IMG/VR virus record: IMGVR_UViG_3300022744_000042
Coordinates: 1 to 46,169 of that record
DNA: 46,169 nt
Reading direction: 5' to 3' (one strand)
From: a virus
Of the stretch, positions 7,919 through 15,580 are shown piece after piece (position 1 is the first letter of the stretch; each line of letters begins with the position of its first letter). The notes below the pieces were generated by a model. That model saw only the letters and a list, made by a program, of their open reading frames with translations, made no database searches and was not told the origin of the DNA. A program made the translations under genes and the position numbers.

Positions 7919-8275
7919 TTATTTCTCACCACTCGCATGTGGGGCACACTTTTTCAGCACCGCCGCAACAGCTTGGCGTGTCAGGCCGTACCGCACGCCG
8001 ATCACCCCGTGCGAATCACCCGCGCCGCGATCGCGCACGATGGCGGCATTCCGCAGCGACAGCAGCGCGCTACGCTCGGTCGGCAGCTCAAGGCACTGCC
8101 CGGCGTAGTGCTCCACCAGCTTGGATGCAATCTCCATGCCGAGCGACAACGCCAGCGGGTCGCCTTCCGCGACCTTGACTGGCACACGCATCTTGCGCCC
8201 GCGCCACCGCTGACACACACGGATGGCGGGACCAAATCCCACGACCCCGGACAGACCGGCAAGCACCTTGTGCAT
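7919..8275 (-). CDS. HTH regulator, Mor-like
   Basis: 118 residues from ATG 8275, overlapping the preceding stop (TGATG). The C-terminal half contains RNAAIVRD ... GVIGVRYGLTRQAVAAVLKKC, a helix-turn-helix with the spacing seen in Mor/C proteins, the middle/late activators of Mu. Its place just upstream of lysis, terminase and head genes suits a late-gene activator. Family assignment is by pattern only. Confidence 0.6.
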   Translation of the reverse strand: MHKVLAGLSGVVGFGPAIRVCQRWRGRKMRVPVKVAEGDPLALSLGMEIASKLVEHYAGQCLELPTERSALLSLRNAAIVRDRGAGDSHGVIGVRYGLTRQAVAAVLKKCAPHASGEK

Positions 8276-8673
8276 CAATCCACCCCAGGGGCGCGGACGC
8301 CGATGTACCCGGCCAGCATCCCAGCCGCCTTCGTCCAGTCGTCTGCCCACTCGGCACAGTACCCAGCCAGCCTCATGCGCTCAAGCCATGCGCGCTGCTC
8401 GGCTGTCGGCTTCTTGCGCGGCGCCTTCATCTCCAGCCAGAGCCCTGCCCGACCATTGCGGCACAGCGGCAGCAGCAGGTCCGACACCCCTGGCTTGACG
8501 CCCTCCGCCTTGAGCCTCACGGCTTCCAGCATCCGGCGCCGGCCACCGTTCGGGATCGCAAGCAGGTAGTCCGCCAGCATCGCCCCCGCTTGCACGTCCA
8601 GCGCGGGCGGGATGGCCGTTCGTCGCGCCCATTCGATGAGTGCGACCTGGTGCTGGTGTTCGATGTGCTGCAT
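8275..8673 (-). CDS. VRR-NUC domain nuclease
   Basis: 132 residues from ATG 8673; the longer frame to 8868 is low-complexity shadow. PD-(D/E)xK nuclease of the VRR-NUC type: N-terminal EHQHQVALIEWAR, LLAIPNGGRR, the catalytic PGVSDLLLP and LWLEMKAP (D and ExK), then TAEQRAWLERMR. Phage stand-alone VRR-NUC proteins act as structure-selective or nicking nucleases in recombination or packaging. It sits between methyltransferases and the Mor-like regulator. Confidence 0.9.
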   Translation of the reverse strand: MQHIEHQHQVALIEWARRTAIPPALDVQAGAMLADYLLAIPNGGRRRMLEAVRLKAEGVKPGVSDLLLPLCRNGRAGLWLEMKAPRKKPTAEQRAWLERMRLAGYCAEWADDWTKAAGMLAGYIGVRAPGVD

Positions 8674-8731
8674 GTCGGCATTGTGGCGCACGGCGGCACG
8701 CGGTGCAACGATTTGCACCCATTCGAGCGGG

Positions 8732-8965
8732 TCAGGTCTTGACGGACACCTTGAAGTGGCACGGGTTGGCCCCGACGCGCGGCAGGCGCATCGCACCGCC
8801 CACCGGGTCACTGATCTGGCGCTGGTGGAGTGCGCACGTCTGGCGCTCGCCGCACGTCTTGCCGCCATGGTCTGCGCCGAAGCAGTGCGCCTTGCTGGGC
8901 GGGCAGGGCTTGCGCCCGAAGCTTGCGGCCATGCCCATGTGTGGGCTGGAAATCGTCTTGGTCAT
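8732..8965 (-). CDS. Small Cys/His-containing protein of unknown function
   Basis: 77 residues; ATG 8965 overlaps the methyltransferase stop (ATGA). It carries four cysteines within FGRKPCPPSKAHC and GKTCGERQTC and several histidines, so it may bind zinc. No family recognised. Confidence 0.65.
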   Translation of the reverse strand: MTKTISSPHMGMAASFGRKPCPPSKAHCFGADHGGKTCGERQTCALHQRQISDPVGGAMRLPRVGANPCHFKVSVKT

Positions 8966-10605
8966 GCTCGCTCCTTGTCAGCCGTGATCATCACCACCGA
9001 CACGCTTGCGCCGGGGAATGCGTCGTCATACTGCCCGTGAACCGCCACCGTCAACCCAGCAAGCAGGTCGGCGGCTCGCGTCTTCGCCCCGCTTGGCAGG
9101 ATCGCCGACAGCCGGCCGCCAGGTGCAAGCATCCCGGCTGCGTGCTGCAAGTGCGCCTGCCAGCGGCCATCGGAAAACGGCGGGTTCATCACGATGCGGT
9201 CGAACTTCTCGGTCTGGTCCATCTGCATGAAGTCCATGCACCTGACCGCGTGGCCCTTGGCCTCCAGCACCTTGGCATTCAGTGCGGCGACCTCCACACA
9301 GACCGTGCGGCCCATCGGCAGCAGATCGGCAAGCCCGCCCATCCCGGCCGATGGCTCAAGCACCCGATCGTCCGGCCCAATGTCCGCCAGCTCGACCAGC
9401 CGCGCCGCCAGCCGCTCAGGCGTCGGGTAATACTGGTGCGCCCACTGATCCGGGGTGCACCCACTCGTGACGATCTCGCGCAGCACGGCAGCCGGCTCGT
9501 AGTCGAACACCCAGCGTCCGCAATCCTCAACCGCGCCGATGGATTTCAGGATCTCGCCTGCCTCCTTGACCGACGGCCCGGCACCCTTGAACACCCGCGT
9601 CCTCGGCACGCGCCGGAACCCCTTGTCCCACATGCCGTTGCGCCCACAGACCGGCAGTTGCTCGAATGCCTCCTCCATGCCGGCCAGCGCATCCAGCACC
9701 CCGAACGGCAGCGGGCGCTTGATGAGGTCGAATTCCTTGAGGCGCTTCTTCGGCTTCTGCCGGAACGCCGCGGGGATGGCGCGGGGGTGGAGTTGCGCCA
9801 GGATGCAGTTCAGGCGCCATGCCATGTCGGGATGCACTTCGAGGTGTGCCGTGCCCTTCTTGTACAGCCGCACCCGCAGCGCGCCGCCGTCAACGTTCGC
9901 CCATTCGCCATGCATCTGCGTGAGGCCCTGGATGATGCGCTGCGATGAGTCATAGCGCGGCTCGCCCCGACCCATGAACTTCGCCACCACGGCGCGCAGG
10001 TCATTGATGACGCCGCAGACAGTGTGGTTCGTCGTCCCGTAGCTGGTCATCACCCCGGCCAGGATCATGCGGCGGCCGAAGCCCTCAGGCGCGTTCGTGA
10101 CATGCTCGCCGGACAGCGCCCGGAAGATGCCATCTACCCGCTCGGCCACGAACTGCGCCCGCTGTTGCAGCAGGGCCAGAATCGTGGCGCGGACGGTCTC
10201 CTCGGTGAAGTCCGGGCACTTCTTGCCACGGATCTGCTCGTGCCACTCCGTGCGGCGGGCCTGCGGCATGATGTCCAGCACGTCGGTCAGTGCCAGCGCC
10301 TTCGACCAGTACGCGGAGTTCAGCGCACCGATCGCGCCAGACTGCTCGAAGAGCTGGCGGGCGGACATCCCCATGCTGTGACGGCCCCGGTTTTCATCCT
10401 GGTTGCCGTCGAGGAAGTAGTCGATCGTGCCACCCTCTAGCCGCGAAGCCATGAACGCGGCGATCTCTTCGACCCCGGCCCGTGCGTGGCGGTACTGACC
10501 CAGCAGACCGTCCAGCATGTCGGTGTCGGCTGGCGCGAAGAATTCGGGCGCGTCGTCATCGACCAGCTCAACGGCGCCGAACTCGGCAGCGGTCATCCCG
10601 GTCAT
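8962..10605 (-). CDS. DUF4942 / adenine DNA methyltransferase
   Basis: 547 residues from ATG 10605 (overlapping the preceding stop); the frame further upstream to 10986 overlaps other genes and is rejected. The N-terminal about 230 residues match the DUF4942 type (WHEQIRGKKCPDFTEETVRATI, WRLNCILAQLHPRAIP). The C-terminal 133 residues are a class I methyltransferase: SAM motif VLEPSAGMGG (from residue 415) and catalytic NPPF (474-477), typical of N6-adenine enzymes. A likely role is protecting phage DNA from restriction; a specificity domain is not obvious. It forms a methyltransferase cluster with the C5 enzyme. Confidence 0.88.
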   Translation of the reverse strand: MTGMTAAEFGAVELVDDDAPEFFAPADTDMLDGLLGQYRHARAGVEEIAAFMASRLEGGTIDYFLDGNQDENRGRHSMGMSARQLFEQSGAIGALNSAYWSKALALTDVLDIMPQARRTEWHEQIRGKKCPDFTEETVRATILALLQQRAQFVAERVDGIFRALSGEHVTNAPEGFGRRMILAGVMTSYGTTNHTVCGVINDLRAVVAKFMGRGEPRYDSSQRIIQGLTQMHGEWANVDGGALRVRLYKKGTAHLEVHPDMAWRLNCILAQLHPRAIPAAFRQKPKKRLKEFDLIKRPLPFGVLDALAGMEEAFEQLPVCGRNGMWDKGFRRVPRTRVFKGAGPSVKEAGEILKSIGAVEDCGRWVFDYEPAAVLREIVTSGCTPDQWAHQYYPTPERLAARLVELADIGPDDRVLEPSAGMGGLADLLPMGRTVCVEVAALNAKVLEAKGHAVRCMDFMQMDQTEKFDRIVMNPPFSDGRWQAHLQHAAGMLAPGGRLSAILPSGAKTRAADLLAGLTVAVHGQYDDAFPGASVSVVMITADKERA

Positions 10606-10820
10606 GCCGCACCCCCGCATCCGCCGGCACAGCGCCGCTGGTGACGCACGCGCTTGTCCGCCACCAGTGCGGACAGTGGGCGCGGCTTGAGGCATCGGAT
10701 GCAGGTCATCTGGCTGCACGTCCCGGTGTCTGACGGGCGCGGCTTGTACGTCTCGCCGGTCGTGACCGTGGCGGATGATCGGCCGTGGCCTGAGGTGTGT
10801 TCGTGGTTGAGATGGATCAT
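10602..10820 (-). CDS. Small zinc-ribbon-like protein
   Basis: 72 residues between the two methyltransferase genes, overlapping both. The C-terminal half has CIRCLKPRP and RRCAGGCGG, a probable four-cysteine zinc site. Function unknown. Confidence 0.65.
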   Translation of the reverse strand: MIHLNHEHTSGHGRSSATVTTGETYKPRPSDTGTCSQMTCIRCLKPRPLSALVADKRVRHQRRCAGGCGGAA

Positions 10821-11734
10821 GCTTGCTCAAGAATTGCTTTGAGGATGTCGCGGGCCACGATCGGAACGACCGCATTGCCGAGCATGTGAATCGCGTCTTT
10901 GTGGCTTGACGGCAGCAGGTAGTCGGCTGGAAACCCCATCGCCTGCCTGCACTCCTGCACCGACAGCATCCGCATCCGGTCGCCATCGATCACCGCCCAC
11001 CGATCCCGCGTCGTGATGGTCCCGAGTGGCCTGGACAGCGCACGGCCGCCACGCTCGGACCCGTAGTACGCAGTGACGAAACGCGATCCATGCGCAGTAC
11101 GTCCGGCGCGCACGCGGGCCAGCGTCGAGGATGCCCGGCCCGGCTTGTCGATCTGGCTCCACTTGCCGGCGCCGAAGTCGATCAGCGATTCACTGCCCAC
11201 CAGCGCCAGCCGGGGAAGGTCCAACATCAGCGGGCGGGCGCCACGGGTGCAGACGATGAACAGCCGCGTCCGGTGCTGCGCCACGCCATGATCTGCAGCG
11301 TCAACGACATGAGGGGCAAGCGTGTAGCCCAGCGCCTCCATTGCCATGCACCACGCGGGGTAGAGCGACCACGCGCAGAACTCGGGGACGTTTTCCACCA
11401 CAACCACGGGCGGGCGGTGGTACTCAGCAGCCGACACGACAGCCCACGCAGTTGACCGGCTCGCGTCATGCTGCGGGTTGCCGCTGGCCTTGCCACGCGC
11501 CCGGCTGTGGCCTTGACAGCACGGGGACGCCAGCAGCACATCGTGTGCGGGGACTTGCGACCAGTCGGCCTGGTGAAGGTCTTGGCAGGCGTGTTGTGCG
11601 GTCGGGTGGTTGCGGGCGTGGACTGCGACAGCGGCGGGCCAGTGGTTTGCGGCGTAGACCGGGATCAGCCCGGCCATCTGGGCGCCCGTCGAGAACCCGC
11701 CAGCCCCGGCGAAAAGGTCGGCGCAGGTGGTCAT
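10817..11734 (-). CDS. C5-cytosine DNA methyltransferase
   Basis: 305 residues with the family motifs in order: I DLFAGAGGFSTG (SAM), IV SPCCQGHS with catalytic Cys72, VI VVVENVPEF with Glu114, VIII QHRTRLFIV, IX SVQECRQAMGFP and X HMLGNAVVP. The target-recognition region between VIII and IX is short (about 80 residues). Presumably modifies phage DNA against host restriction. No cognate restriction enzyme is nearby, so an orphan phage methyltransferase is likely. ATG overlaps the stop of the upstream HTH gene. Confidence 0.95.
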   Translation of the reverse strand: MTTCADLFAGAGGFSTGAQMAGLIPVYAANHWPAAVAVHARNHPTAQHACQDLHQADWSQVPAHDVLLASPCCQGHSRARGKASGNPQHDASRSTAWAVVSAAEYHRPPVVVVENVPEFCAWSLYPAWCMAMEALGYTLAPHVVDAADHGVAQHRTRLFIVCTRGARPLMLDLPRLALVGSESLIDFGAGKWSQIDKPGRASSTLARVRAGRTAHGSRFVTAYYGSERGGRALSRPLGTITTRDRWAVIDGDRMRMLSVQECRQAMGFPADYLLPSSHKDAIHMLGNAVVPIVARDILKAILEQA

Positions 11735-11880
11735 GCTTGCTCCCGTGTGCGCTTAAGCGCCTTGACGATCCCGGACAGCGACACGCCAGCCGCCTTTGCC
11801 GCTTTGCGCTGCGACATCCCTCCAGCAACCAGCGCCAGCGCGGAAAGCATCGCGGGGGATGGCGTGGGGCGGTTGTTCAT
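11731..11880 (-). CDS. 49-residue HTH protein
   Basis: A short frame with ATGA overlaps on both sides. Its core [19 protein letters not shown] reads as a helix-turn-helix and is nearly the same as the core of the protein at 17223-17417 ([19 protein letters not shown]), so the two are paralogues. Probably a small DNA-binding regulator; targets unknown. Confidence 0.75.
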   Translation of the reverse strand: MNNRPTPSPAMLSALALVAGGMSQRKAAKAAGVSLSGIVKALKRTREQA

Positions 11881-12563
11881 GCCGGCGCCTCGCCAGCAGG
11901 CATGGCAGCAAACGGAGCTGCCAGCGCCATGATGACGGCCTTATGCTCGCGCCAGAACCGCAGCGCGTCACGTCCATCCATCGCGGCGATTGCCGCATCA
12001 TCAAACGCGCTCCATGCGCCGATCCCGTGGAATTGGCATCCAATCTTGATGTGCCCATTAATAATCGTCACGCCCCATCGCAGGCCATCGATGATGACGG
12101 GGGCGCGGGTGATCTTGACGCCGTAGATCGTGGCGCCGGTCAGGTAGGCGCCGGTCAGGTTGGCGCCGCGCAGGTTGGCGCCGGTCAGGTAGGCGTCGGT
12201 CAGGTTGGCGCCGGTCAGGTAGGCGCCGGTCAGGTTGGCGCCGCGCAGGTTGGCGCCGGTCAGGTAGGCGCCGGTCAGGTTGGCGCCGGTCAGGTAGGCG
12301 CCGGTCAGGTTGGCGTCGCGCAGGTAGGCGTCGGTCAGGTTGGCGCCGGTCAGGTAGGCGCCGGTCAGGTTGGCGTCGCGCAGGTAGGCGTCGGTCAGGT
12401 TGGCGCCGGTCAGGTAGGCGCCGGTCAGGTTGGCTCCGGTCACGGTCGCAGCCTCCAGCGCATGTCGCATTGTCATCTCACTCGAATCAACCGGCTGGTG
12501 CGTGTACAGCACCCGTCCGGCCCAATGCTTGATTTCGATCTGTGCGTTCATGTTCGTCTTCAT
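11877..12563 (-). CDS. Pentapeptide-repeat protein
   Basis: 228 residues. Residues about 40-150 are an almost perfect run of A(N/Y)L(T/R)(G/D) pentapeptides ([19 protein letters not shown] and so on), expected to fold as a right-handed quadrilateral beta-helix. The C-terminal 80 residues are non-repetitive ([20 protein letters not shown], then [20 protein letters not shown]). This end resembles phage pentapeptide proteins of unknown role; some relatives mimic DNA and bind gyrase, but nothing here proves that. RBS is GGAGAA eight bases before ATG 12563. Confidence 0.93.
   Translation of the reverse strand: MKTNMNAQIEIKHWAGRVLYTHQPVDSSEMTMRHALEAATVTGANLTGAYLTGANLTDAYLRDANLTGAYLTGANLTDAYLRDANLTGAYLTGANLTGAYLTGANLRGANLTGAYLTGANLTDAYLTGANLRGANLTGAYLTGATIYGVKITRAPVIIDGLRWGVTIINGHIKIGCQFHGIGAWSAFDDAAIAAMDGRDALRFWREHKAVIMALAAPFAAMPAGEAPA
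12127..12446. repeat. 15/30-bp tandem repeats coding the pentapeptide helix
   Basis: On the plus strand GTCAGGTAGGCGCCG alternates with GTCAGGTTGGCGCCG, with variants GTCGCGCAGG and GGCGTCG, for about 21 copies of 15 bp. The identity at third codon positions means recent expansion by slippage or recombination rather than long protein-level selection. Confidence 0.95.
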
Positions 12564-12604
12564 GCCCGTTTCTCCGTTCGTTGGTGGTGGTAGTGATCAG
12601 CGGA

Positions 12605-12775
12605 TCATGGAACCATGCGCCGCTGCGCGGGCGTCAGCTCGGCCCAGCGGCGGAACTGACAACCGCTGGCATCACACCACGTAACGCCATCGTGGCTATC
12701 TTGCGTTGCGCCGCGCTTCACGGCTTCGATGACTGCCTCGCGCTGGGTGCGGGCTTGGGGTGCGTTTTTGAACAT
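12605..12775 (-). CDS. Small protein, 56 residues
   Basis: ATG 12775 follows the GGAGAA ribosome site of the 65-bp intergenic module. Product starts MFKNAPQARTQREAVIEAVK and has TWCDASGCQFRRWAELTPAQ. Not recognised; two cysteines and a helical N-terminus. Confidence 0.7.
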   Translation of the reverse strand: MFKNAPQARTQREAVIEAVKRGATQDSHDGVTWCDASGCQFRRWAELTPAQRRMVP

Positions 12776-12780
12776 GGTGT

Positions 12781-12845
12781 TTCTCCGTTCGTTGGTGGCT
12801 TGACGCTACGCCGATGCACGGCGCACTGGCAAGCCCTTGCGGGCT
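12781..12845 (-). promoter_or_regulatory. Hairpin/promoter/RBS intergenic module, copy 1
   Basis: Reads on the minus strand: hairpin AGCCC-GCAA-GGGCT, then TTGCCA-18 bases-TAGCGT (possible weak promoter), then CCACCAACGAACGGAGAA as ribosome site. Nearly identical to plus-strand 24592-24658. The hairpin begins four bases after the stop of the gene at 12850. Confidence 0.75.
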
Positions 12846-12849
12846 GGTG

Positions 12850-13077
12850 TCAGAGGAGCTTTGCGGCATTGATCGCATCCACTGCCATCAAGCCGGCTTC
12901 TTTGAGCTGGTCGCGAGTCCATTCGAGGTGCTCAATCGCCGCAGCAAGAGCGGCCCGGTCGCCGGATGCTTGGAAGCGCTCGAATGCAGCGCGGGCGGCG
13001 TCAGCATTGCCCAGCGCATCGCCTGCGCACAAGCTTTGCTCAACAACTGCACGGCGGGCAGTATCGGCGGCGCTCAT
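12850..13077 (-). CDS. Small helical protein, 75 residues
   Basis: ATGA overlap with the preceding gene. Sequence is largely helical and charged (ARAAFERFQASGDRAALAAAIEHLEWTRDQ in part). No family recognised. Confidence 0.7.
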   Translation of the reverse strand: MSAADTARRAVVEQSLCAGDALGNADAARAAFERFQASGDRAALAAAIEHLEWTRDQLKEAGLMAVDAINAAKLL

Positions 13078-13346
13078 GCGGCCACCTGCTGAGAAAGCTT
13101 TGCGAATGCTTCGCCGCGCTTCGCACTGCGGCCCATGCTGACGGCGGCGTCACGGCTGATCGGGGTGCGCTTTCCCATGTAGTCCTGGCGCAAGGTCCTA
13201 GCGGCGCAGTCAGACCCGTAATGCAGAAGTTCTCCGCCTTCAGACTCAATGATGATCGTCAGCTTGAGGTTGGTCTTTCCGCACACGTCGCACTCGCTCT
13301 TGTTGCTGATGCCTCTCACTGTGAATCGCTTGTAGCTTGCGTTCAT
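13074..13346 (-). CDS. Zinc-finger-like phage protein, 90 residues
   Basis: N-terminal ECDVCGKTNLKLT and LLHYGSDCAART form a probable C-x2-C ... H/C zinc site; the C-terminal half is basic. Similar small proteins occur in many phages without assigned function. ATG follows CAACGGAGAACGAC, the same ribosome-site type as its neighbours, and a candidate promoter lies 50-80 bases upstream. Confidence 0.75.
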   Translation of the reverse strand: MNASYKRFTVRGISNKSECDVCGKTNLKLTIIIESEGGELLHYGSDCAARTLRQDYMGKRTPISRDAAVSMGRSAKRGEAFAKLSQQVAA

Positions 13347-13397
13347 GTCGTTCTCCGTTGCGTCTCAGGTCTCGCCGTCTGCTCAACCCATGAACGT

Positions 13398-13427
13398 AGC
13401 GTATCACCGAAGTGGCACGACACGCAA
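13398..13427 (-). promoter_or_regulatory. Candidate sigma70-like promoter
   Basis: TTGCGT-18 bases-TACGCT on the minus strand, in the 133-base gap between the genes ending at 13480 and starting at 13346. Moderate match only. Confidence 0.4.
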
Positions 13428-13479
13428 GAGAAGACGTGAAAACCCGCACTCGGCTGGCCTGGTTGCGATGCGCGACGGC

Positions 13480-13806
13480 CTACCCGTGTTCGCCCCGGAT
13501 CACATCGCGCAGCGGGAAGCACGGGATGCCAAGCTCTCCCGCCAGCGCCGCCTCGGCACAGGCGCCCCGCGACAGCTCCCAGCCGGGCAGCAGCGCCAGC
13601 AGGCCAGCGGCGCGCACCTGGACAAGCGACACGGCCATCCAGTCGTCCCACGTCGGAGCGGCGTTCGGCGGCGGGTTCTCGGCAGGGTTGACGACCTCGA
13701 ATCCCCGGTAGCGCAGCTCTTCGGCGGCGGCATGGAACGCGGGGTAGTTGTACTCAGGCAGGCCCGTCATCGGCCCGCACAGGTACACGGCATGCGGTCC
13801 GGTCAT
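13480..13806 (-). CDS. DUF4406, nucleoside deoxyribosyltransferase-like protein
   Basis: 108 residues from ATG 13806, overlapping the preceding stop; the frame beyond is shadow. YLCGPMTGLPEYNYPAFH, FEVVNPAENPP and LPGWELSRGACAEAALA are the typical DUF4406 motifs. The family resembles nucleoside 2-deoxyribosyltransferases and may act in nucleotide metabolism or in handling nucleotide signals; activity is unproven. Confidence 0.88.
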   Translation of the reverse strand: MTGPHAVYLCGPMTGLPEYNYPAFHAAAEELRYRGFEVVNPAENPPPNAAPTWDDWMAVSLVQVRAAGLLALLPGWELSRGACAEAALAGELGIPCFPLRDVIRGEHG

Positions 13807-14219
13807 GCGGCGATCTCCGCCAGCACCTTGGCCCGATGGATCACAGCCTGCTCGATGTCGCGCATCGGCGAACCCAGCAGGATCTCGATCGCCAGCGACC
13901 CGGCCCATGCCAAGAACTCAGCGCACCCAGCTTCCAGCCGGCACCCGTTCGCGCACATGCGGTTGACCATGCCCATCGCCTCATCCAGCACCTTTGCCGG
14001 CTCGGGGTCGGCCAGCGTCTCGGCGATCGTGTGCGCGTCGGCGAGGTTGACCCAGTACCCACTGAACAGTGCGGTCATGTCCGCGCCATCCTGAAGAGCC
14101 AGCAGTTCAGCCTCTGCCTTGCGCCAGTTCGCCCTGACCAGTGCCCGCTCGATCGGGTTCAGGCGCTGGTTTGCACGGGCGGTGCGGCCCGGCTTTGCGC
14201 TCTTGCGATTTGAGCCCAT
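13803..14219 (-). CDS. Phage protein of unknown function, 138 residues
   Basis: Basic N-terminus (SNRKSAKPGRTARANQRL) then a helical body with three cysteines (MCANGCRLEAGC). Good Shine-Dalgarno GGAGG before ATG 14219, which directly follows the previous stop (TAAATG). No family recognised. Confidence 0.75.
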   Translation of the reverse strand: MGSNRKSAKPGRTARANQRLNPIERALVRANWRKAEAELLALQDGADMTALFSGYWVNLADAHTIAETLADPEPAKVLDEAMGMVNRMCANGCRLEAGCAEFLAWAGSLAIEILLGSPMRDIEQAVIHRAKVLAEIAA

Positions 14220-14555
14220 TTAAGCCTCCGTTTTCAGTTCTGGCACCGTGGGGTGCTTGATGGTTGCGTTTGCGTGCTGGCGGGTAGATCTGGCGGCTTC
14301 CCGCCCCATCGGCGATGTCATGAGACGCCATGCTGTGCACCCGGTGTGCCGATCGCCGGCGTGATCGACCCGGTCGACCGTGATCGTCTCGATCTCGATG
14401 CCAGTGGCACGCAGGCCGGAAATCAGCGCGGTGGGAGCGGGCACGCCGCCCAGGGACAGCCCGGCTTCGGTGACGGTGTGGCCGCAGGTCAGGCGGTGCC
14501 GCACCCACTCCAGCCGCTCGACGGCGGTGGTGCAGTCGTACAGGCGCCGGCTCAT
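14220..14555 (-). CDS. HTH-domain protein, 111 residues
   Basis: RLEWVRHRLTCGHTVT and APTALISGLRATGIEIETI resemble the phage HTH_39 helix-turn-helix type, in which the second helix is followed by a wing with an invariant G. Probable regulator in the early leftward operon; assignment by pattern. Confidence 0.6.
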   Translation of the reverse strand: MSRRLYDCTTAVERLEWVRHRLTCGHTVTEAGLSLGGVPAPTALISGLRATGIEIETITVDRVDHAGDRHTGCTAWRLMTSPMGREAARSTRQHANATIKHPTVPELKTEA

Positions 14556-14944
14556 GCCTCTTCCCCTGGGATCTCAAGCCAGCGCATGCACGGGCCTGGG
14601 TAGTCGCGCCAGCGCTTGACGCCATCGTGATGCGCGTTCTTGCGCCACTGCTGAGGCACCCGGCTTGACCCGATGGGGCGCGTCCAGACTGTCGCGGCTG
14701 TGCGCTTTACGATCACGACAGGCTCCGGCTTGCCACCCACATACGGGCGCACGATGTGGGCACGCGGACCGGCTAGGTCATCTTTCGCGCGCTCGTTCGC
14801 CATGATCGATTCAAGCCGCTGCTCTTCGCTCTTCGCCGCCTCCAGTGCGGCCAGCAGTTCGAGCTTGACCTTGCGCGCTTGCAGCCATGCCTGCTCTGCC
14901 CGCTGAACGTCGGTCGGGATCTGGATTTCCTTGGTCTTGGTCAT
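14552..14944 (-). CDS. Phage protein with coiled coil, 130 residues
   Basis: Start ATG 14944 overlaps the upstream stop; the frame to 15232 is shadow. An N-terminal helical segment (QAWLQARKVKLELLAALEA then AKSEEQRLESIMANERAK) is followed by a Trp/basic-rich C-terminal part. Function unknown. Confidence 0.72.
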   Translation of the reverse strand: MTKTKEIQIPTDVQRAEQAWLQARKVKLELLAALEAAKSEEQRLESIMANERAKDDLAGPRAHIVRPYVGGKPEPVVIVKRTAATVWTRPIGSSRVPQQWRKNAHHDGVKRWRDYPGPCMRWLEIPGEEA

Positions 14945-15225
14945 GTCGTGCTCCACGCCGCGGCGAACGCGGCCTTCAGTTGCTGGGCGGTGCGCTCGCA
15001 TTCTCGGCTGCGCACTGTGTCGATGTACTCGCGCCACGCGGCCCGGTCGCCACGGCGGGCGATGGCGGTCAGGTTGCTGACGTGCAGCGGGATGCTCTTG
15101 GCCTGGTGGTTGTCGCACTCGGCGATCGTCGAGCACCAGACCGTGGCGCCCGTCTCGGCCAGCAGGTAGCCGCAGGATCGGGCGACGGTCTGGTGGCTGC
15201 AGGTTGCGCAGTTGGGGCAGGTCAT
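14941..15225 (-). CDS. Cys-rich small protein, 94 residues
   Basis: N-terminal MTCPNCATCSHQ, then SCGYLL and VWCSTIAECDNH, suggest a zinc-binding domain of four or more cysteines. Located in the early leftward operon with ATGA overlaps. Function unknown. Confidence 0.72.
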   Translation of the reverse strand: MTCPNCATCSHQTVARSCGYLLAETGATVWCSTIAECDNHQAKSIPLHVSNLTAIARRGDRAAWREYIDTVRSRECERTAQQLKAAFAAAWSTT

Positions 15226-15503
15226 GCGGCACCTCGCATCTGCATGTGCCCGGCCTCGCGTTCAGGCGGGAAGAACTGCGCGCGCTCTTCCGGCGTCAGG
15301 TAGTGGCGGTCCCACGGCGCGAGATCCTGCGGGCATGTCCACGAGAACCGCGGCCGGTTGTAGGAGACGACGTATGCATACGGCTTCCCGCTGCCGTCGA
15401 TCGCACGGTCCCATGTGCGGATCTGGAGCCCATGCTTCTTGGTCGTGCGGCGGTCGCCCGGCCGCGGCTTGGGGCGCTGCGGCGCCATGATCGTGATCTT
15501 CAT
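15222..15503 (-). CDS. Phage protein, 93 residues
   Basis: Start ATG 15503 overlaps the stop of a 26-codon frame. Contains PRPGDRRTTKKHGLQIRTWD and YVVSYNRPRFSW. Not recognised. Confidence 0.7.
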   Translation of the reverse strand: MKITIMAPQRPKPRPGDRRTTKKHGLQIRTWDRAIDGSGKPYAYVVSYNRPRFSWTCPQDLAPWDRHYLTPEERAQFFPPEREAGHMQMRGAA

Positions 15504-15580
15504 GCTGCCACCTCGATCCCCTTCGCGGCGGCGTACTCGGCCACCTTCGCGGCGTGGGCCGCCTTCAGTTGCGTGCTCAT
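15500..15580 (-). CDS. Putative 26-residue protein
   Basis: A 26-codon frame with ATGA overlaps to both neighbours; product MSTQLKAAHAAKVAEYAAAK and a short tail, predicted helical. The overlaps favour a real gene, but its size makes this uncertain. Confidence 0.5.
   Translation of the reverse strand: MSTQLKAAHAAKVAEYAAAKGIEVAA

Noticed and set aside
12127-12446. CRISPR-like look of evenly spaced repeats
   Set aside because: There are no unique spacers; the units are directly tandem and code for pentapeptides in one long frame.
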